From Lunularia cruciata (lineage: Eukaryota > Streptophyta > Marchantiopsida > Lunulariales > Lunulariaceae), in assembly GCA_948567375.1 (NCBI GenBank), contig OX419755.1, forward strand, positions 55,384,291 to 55,448,290: DNA of 64,000 bases. Direction: 5' to 3'. This document shows positions 59,751 through 64,000 of this stretch, piece by piece (the stretch's first letter is position 1; each line of letters opens with the position of its first letter). Both the position numbers and the translations under genes were made by a program. A model generated the notes under the pieces. It was not told the origin of the DNA. It saw only the letters and a list, made by a program, of their open reading frames with translations, and did no database searches.

Positions 59751-59760
59751 TTTTATAAGA

Positions 59761-60380
59761 TTCAAGTCTTATTAGATCGTGACAATTCAAATCTAAATGA
59801 TACAAAATTTATTTTCAATCTAACGATTCTTGTATCCTAGAGAATAAAGAATAATCCTAAGACTTTTGAAATCAGAACCTTTTATATTCATATTTATAGT
59901 TGTATTTATATTTTTATTTGTATTTGTATTTCTAGTTCTATTTATTCACTAATAAATGCATATTAAAAGAGATTAAGATCTATATTATGATTCCTTTTTC
60001 TTATAGCCAAGGCTATGGTAAGTTGAATTCCAATGTCAATCACTAATAAAATTTTATATATTTTGTTATCTATATGACTCAACACTGCTATAATTCACAT
60101 TAGTAAGGAAAGAGTAAAATATAGGATAGCTAGAATAATAAACTGAATTCAACTTGGCACAAAGAAATGTCTTAAAAAATCTTTTCTTGTCAACTACATA
60201 TAGTATACTCCTTTGAGAAACCATATAAATAAAACAGAATTCAAATATGAATATTGGCACAAATAGATTCTTCTAGCAATTCTTTTCTTGTCATGAACAT
60301 ATGGTTGAAACAAGAATTACAGTACATTCCTTTGAGAAACTACACTTATAAAAGAAAGAAGTTATCATGAAAACACCCGT
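59761..60380. other. AT-rich spacer with a diverged tandem duplication
   Basis: A (TATTTG)n-like low-complexity run lies at 59881-59946. A block of about 100 bp starting 'ttggcacaaa' at 60154 is repeated at 60254, sharing 'cttttcttgtca' and 'cctttgagaaac'. No genes were seen. Confidence 0.75.
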
Positions 60381-62746
60381 GGCTTGTTCATTGTTCATTC
60401 TTTCGCTCTATGGAGATAAATATGTGTAAAACACTATCAAAAGTATCTCAACATATATCGGTCGATCTCCAAATTCAGATGTCAGATCAATCCGTGCTCC
60501 CGAGGCAAGGAACAACTTTCTACATCATAGATTGAGAGCTTTGGTTGGTATCTAGGAAAGATATATCCTCTTTGGGTGTTTCCAGCCTTCGACTGTGTAC
60601 TATACTGCAGTGTATCGGACGTAGAGCTTCACGGGTTTGACAATGGCTCGAACCTTTGAGTTGGGAGTACTGAAGGCGGAGATCTATACAGTACAGATAA
60701 GAAGATAAGTATATCCGACATAAGGAATGAAGGAACTTGATTTCTGTCGTTACTTCCATTTGTATAGCAAAGGTACATGAACTTATGCCCAGGTTATAAT
60801 TGTCTTGAAGGCGTAGCTCTTTCAGGTCATGAAACACTTTACAGTTCATTTTATTCCAAATTTTATGCTTCGAGCAGGCTAGTTCAGGTTGGTGGGGGAG
60901 AGACCCTCGATTCCCATATTAGTTTTGGACGTCTTGCGCTCGTTGATTTATCTTCCCACCCCAACGACATAGCTATGTTACCCTGTCTCTCACTGCTCAA
61001 CAACAACAGTACTTACCAAGACAAGTTGAAACAATCACCACACTCGAACCATGCCCCGTGAAACTAAAGCCTTCCTCGTGAAATTCGGAATATAAGGTCA
61101 GATATGGATCCCTAGTACTTTTGGACCCACTTGCAGCGCTTGTTTTGTCCCGGTGGAATTATGCCTCGGGTCCCGTTCCAAGTACGACATTACTTTTATT
61201 TTCGGTTGATTACAGCGCATCTCACAGTGCGTAAGGAAATTCACTACTTCTTCCTGTACAATCATAAAGCTTAATAGAATGTGCACCCTGAACGAGAGGA
61301 GATAGACGTCAGTGATATTTCTTTGTCCAGAATCTTAACCGGGCTACAAGAGTGCAGACAAAGGTATTTAAAAGGGCAGATGAAATCACGGCAGAACAAA
61401 TATGATCTCGAGGGTTGGGGGGGAGGAGTTTTCGGAAACAGCTTACGCCACGATAGCCAAGTCCAGACCACAGCCATGGAGGACGATATTACGGGTATTA
61501 ACCGCTCTTGACCTAGACGAAGAAAGAGGATGTAGCTTTTGATTCAGAGATGCACTAGGCAGAATGGAATAGCAGAGGAAAAACTGGACTTACTCGACGA
61601 GAAAAGCCTCTCTGACCTTACCGGGACCCGACAAACGCATCGTTTGAAGAACCTCCGGTCGCCCTCATATACAAATCTTTGAAGACCGGCAACTGGCGGC
61701 CTAACAAGAGCACCAGAGCATAATCCAAAATATTGAAGTTGGAACATCTGTCTGGATAAAGTTGTAGACGGGAGGTGTACGCCCATATGGTTCGTCGAAT
61801 GGAGGTGAAAGACAAAGTCCATGGAGTGGTGACACATCACTATCGCAGGTAGTCGGAAGCAAATCCCTCTACTAGTAAAACTACTATGATGATGATCACG
61901 AGGATGCATAAGCAACAGATAATCCAAGAGTTGAACAAGTGTGGAGTTTCACGCAAGAGAGGAGTTCAACCTTATCAAGTATTTTTGGCCCTGCTCCCTT
62001 TTCCTTTTTCCTATCGGGGTATACTACTTGGCATTCTCTCCAGTTTCTCTTATCAAGTACCTTTACACATATCGAGATGCTCAGCAAAAGCTTCGGTCTG
62101 TGTCTCAGTCGGTTAAGGTCAGCAGTCTCCGCGATCATTAGCAACTGGGGCTTGCTCTCGTCTCCAGAGCCCCACTCCAAGAGCTGTCATGCTTTGCACT
62201 GTAGGTTGTGGTGGTGGGGGTTAGTGTCCATCTAGCAACCGGCTCACTAAACCAGCCCAACTTACTGATGTGTTACTGACGGTCCTAAAGTATTAGTGGA
62301 TGACAGTAGTGATAGGTACTGTACATTGAACTACGTAAGATGGATGAGCAATCTCATGGTGGTTTTTGTCTCATCTTTCACATCTTACTATCCATTTTTT
62401 ATTCACACATAAACACAGGAATAGACTGTTACGCAACTTCAGTCCGACTCGTGTGTTCGTGTAGCCTTGAGGTGGCAGCGTAATGAACGAAGAAACCACG
62501 GCGTGTCCATTGCCGCCAAGTTGCGTATGCAAGGAGATCGCCAGGACACGTACATGTCTGATGAAGGCAAGAAGCACTAGTAGTGCTTCTCCCGAGTACA
62601 TAACCTTACATGCAAGTGAAATCGCAATTGAGACTCATTTCCAAGATCCTATTACAACAACTGAATCACTGAATAGGAGAGGAGAGGACTGGAGACGGGA
62701 TAAGGAGAGGCGCGCAGAACACTAGAGATTTGCTAAGTGTGACATC
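60381..62746. other. Host-like intergenic or upstream region, no gene recognised
   Basis: CpG is frequent and no transposon family of this window recurs here. Several 60-127-codon open stretches exist on both strands, none with a recognised domain. The longest is a minus-strand stretch of 127 codons at 61544-61927. An overlapping minus frame (61618-61815) reads NFNILDYALVLLLGRQ and runs to a good splice donor (gtaaggt, at about 61612-61618 in plus view), so an unidentified minus-strand exon is possible. The part nearest 62747 is probably promoter and 5' UTR of the EF-hand gene. No TATA box was chosen with confidence. Confidence 0.4.
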
Positions 62747-63743
62747 ATGTCAATGCAAGAAATGGACGGGTCCAGGATCAAGAAATTTGTGGAGAGTGAT
62801 AAAACTTTTACGGCTTACGTCGATAAGAAATTCACGGCGTTGGACACTGATCATGATGGTACGCTCAGCCAGAGCGAGCTGGAGCCGATGGTTGAAAGTC
62901 TTGGTAACGCCATTGGACTGCCTCCGCTTGGAACCTCCGCGGAGTCGGATCACATCTACCAGGAGGTGCGAGCAATTAGAAGCGTCATTATAGTTGACTG
63001 AGAGTATTATTCTCTAATCTAGAAGCTAAAATCATGCTCTCGACTACTTCATTACCTCACATGAACGTCGACATTGTGAATTTCTTTCAATTAGTACTGT
63101 ACCATCATTTGTACGTCCTGTCACTTATCACGTAAACCGCGCAACTAAACCAAAGCCGTGCTGAGAGAGTTAGAACATTTACTGGTACTTCTCGTACTTT
63201 CAATCCTTCCCGAACGAGGGCACCACTTTACAAAGTACATAGATGTCCATTATCGGCTAAGGAACATACTTGATTCAGTCTAGAGTATCAGAGTCGAGCT
63301 ACTGAATTATCATTGGTTAGAAACTACACGGTGTCACAAAGTTTTTATATCACCTATGATAGACTCTGGGTTTTGCACCAGCATTAGTTAACTTGTATTG
63401 ACATACAGCGCTAGCTCTGAGGGTCTTACTTTCATCACTTCTGCAGGTCTTTTCAGAATTCAGCAATGGAGCTGCCATCAGCAAGGCGACTTTCGGGGCC
63501 GTCTTGAAGGACATATTGTTAGGTTTAGCAGAAGGGCTACAAAGGGACCCTATTTCCGTGATACAATTTGATGGTACCAGGCTGAAGGAATACGTAGGAT
63601 CTCCTCAATTTGAAACAGATTTAATCTCCACCTTCTCGCGGCTGGATGTGAAACAAGAAGGATGTCTCCAAGGTAGCCGGTTGCTCGACGCTTTACCAGC
63701 CGTATCGGTGACCAGAGGAATGCCACCACCAGCTGACCCGAAG
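62747..63743 (+). CDS. EF-hand calcium-binding protein, exons 1 and 2 (may continue past the right edge)
   Basis: Exon 1 is 62747-62965 (73 codons) and exon 2 is 63447-63743 (99 codons). The phase-0 intron is 481 bp, with GTGCGA donor and CTGCAG acceptor. Residues 33-44 (DTDHDGTLSQSE) form a canonical EF-hand loop with Asp, Asp, Asp and a final Glu, so one calcium site is likely. The rest resembles the second half of a plant EF-hand module (FSEFSNGAAISKATF, LLGLAEGLQRDPISV). A second module follows with a degenerate loop near residues 140-151 (DVKQEGCLQGSR), which lacks most ligands. The start MSMQEMDGSRIKKFVE matches the N-terminus of a plant EF-hand family known to me only as uncharacterised calcium-binding proteins. 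Exon 2 either ends at a GTATAAG donor (63744), or translation stops at the TAA at 63747-63749 giving 173 residues. Likely cytosolic; no signal peptide or membrane segment. Confidence 0.82.
62966..63446 (+). other. Intron 1 of the EF-hand gene
   Basis: GTGCGA at the 5' end and TTCTGCAG at the 3' end. Removing it joins YQE to VFSEF in frame (phase 0). Reading through instead gives a stop at 62999-63001. Confidence 0.8.
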
Positions 63744-63749
63744 GTATAA

Positions 63750-64000
63750 GAACATGTCACGTCCCCATAAGAACCTCCCGATGCTGATGCCGAAAAAAAT
63801 ATTCAGGCTTTCCATCAAATCTAACATCAAGTGAATCTATGGTCAGACTCTTTGCGATATATGTGCTTCCATGTCACAGAAGGTTGCCGGTTGTTAACCA
63901 AAATATACCTTAGGACGTTTCACTCGTGACTGAGATGTCATGCAGAGTTGGACTAACACTAAAATTGCCATGAGTGCTATAAGATGATGAATGTATATAT
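63750..64000 (+). other. Intron 2 or 3' UTR of the EF-hand gene
   Basis: No coding stretch continuing the family was found. A possible acceptor (gatgtcatgcag, ending near 63945) would add only a short unrelated tail before a stop, so I do not call it an exon. Confidence 0.4.

Larger units (their letters stand above)
56494..59760 (-). mobile_element. A2: truncated chromovirus of family A
   Basis: Minus strand. The 3' LTR is 56494-57061, shorter than other A LTRs. Upstream in sense come a chromodomain relic (about 57065-57260, matching the A1 C-terminus including the sequence just before its LTR), integrase (about 57500-58640), RNase H (about 58640-59080) and RT (about 59089-59750). The element stops inside RT near 59760, where AT-rich DNA begins; gag, protease and the 5' LTR are absent. 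Decayed, with roughly ten or more breaks, and older than A1. Confidence 0.82.

Noticed and set aside
61544-61927. Minus-strand 127-codon stretch as a gene
   Set aside because: No recognised domain, and overlapping open stretches of similar length lie in other frames. Left as a possible exon region only.

Overview
The window looks like nuclear DNA from a land plant. The evidence is two plant-type host gene pieces with GT-AG introns (a DNA ligase 6/SNM1-like fragment and an EF-hand gene) and deeply nested LTR retrotransposons with plant-style initiator-Met tRNA primer sites. The retroelement types, in particular a Gypsy element carrying a cytosine methyltransferase, suggest a seed-free lineage such as a bryophyte or lycophyte. 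That placement is inference from remembered family resemblance, not a database search.

Roughly 85 percent of the window is layered fossil transposons. From the left: a minus-strand Gypsy element (X1; gag and 5' LTR) runs off the left edge. It carries a solo LTR of family A and itself sits in an LTR of family B. Next is the C-terminal part of a minus-strand LINE reverse transcriptase. This LINE is split by chromovirus A1 (4409-17708), which has a perfect 5-bp target duplication, PBS, PPT and chromodomain. A1 contains a short dispersed LTR-like repeat (R620) in gag and a 3'-truncated minus-strand Gypsy element E (9861-15895) in its integrase. E has a very long LTR holding a 12-unit, 80-bp array. 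The rest of the LINE follows A1, then a stretch not explained by these families, a CpG-retaining island (about 19.8-21.6 kb) and an AT-rich spacer (21.6-24.4 kb).

The core of the window is one decayed plus-strand element, X2 (24432-56493), swollen to 32 kb by insertions. Its own parts lie in order: LTR, gag, protease, a C5-cytosine DNA methyltransferase-like domain, RT, RNase H, integrase, a possible PHD finger, and the start of the 3' LTR. The methyltransferase-like domain is interrupted twice in a row: first by a 1.27-kb host gene fragment (SNM1/LIG6-like, minus strand, introns kept), then by a 13.2-kb Gypsy element D. Further inside X2 are chromovirus B (45528-51293), two R620 copies, a solo A LTR and a solo B LTR. 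A truncated minus-strand A element (A2) closes the complex.

The right end (about 60.4-64.0 kb) is host-like DNA with CpG. It holds the first two exons of a plant EF-hand protein that may continue past the edge. No RNA gene, CRISPR array or intact mobile element was found. Coordinates of decayed domains are approximate. LTR edges are given where TG/CA ends, copies or target duplications fix them.
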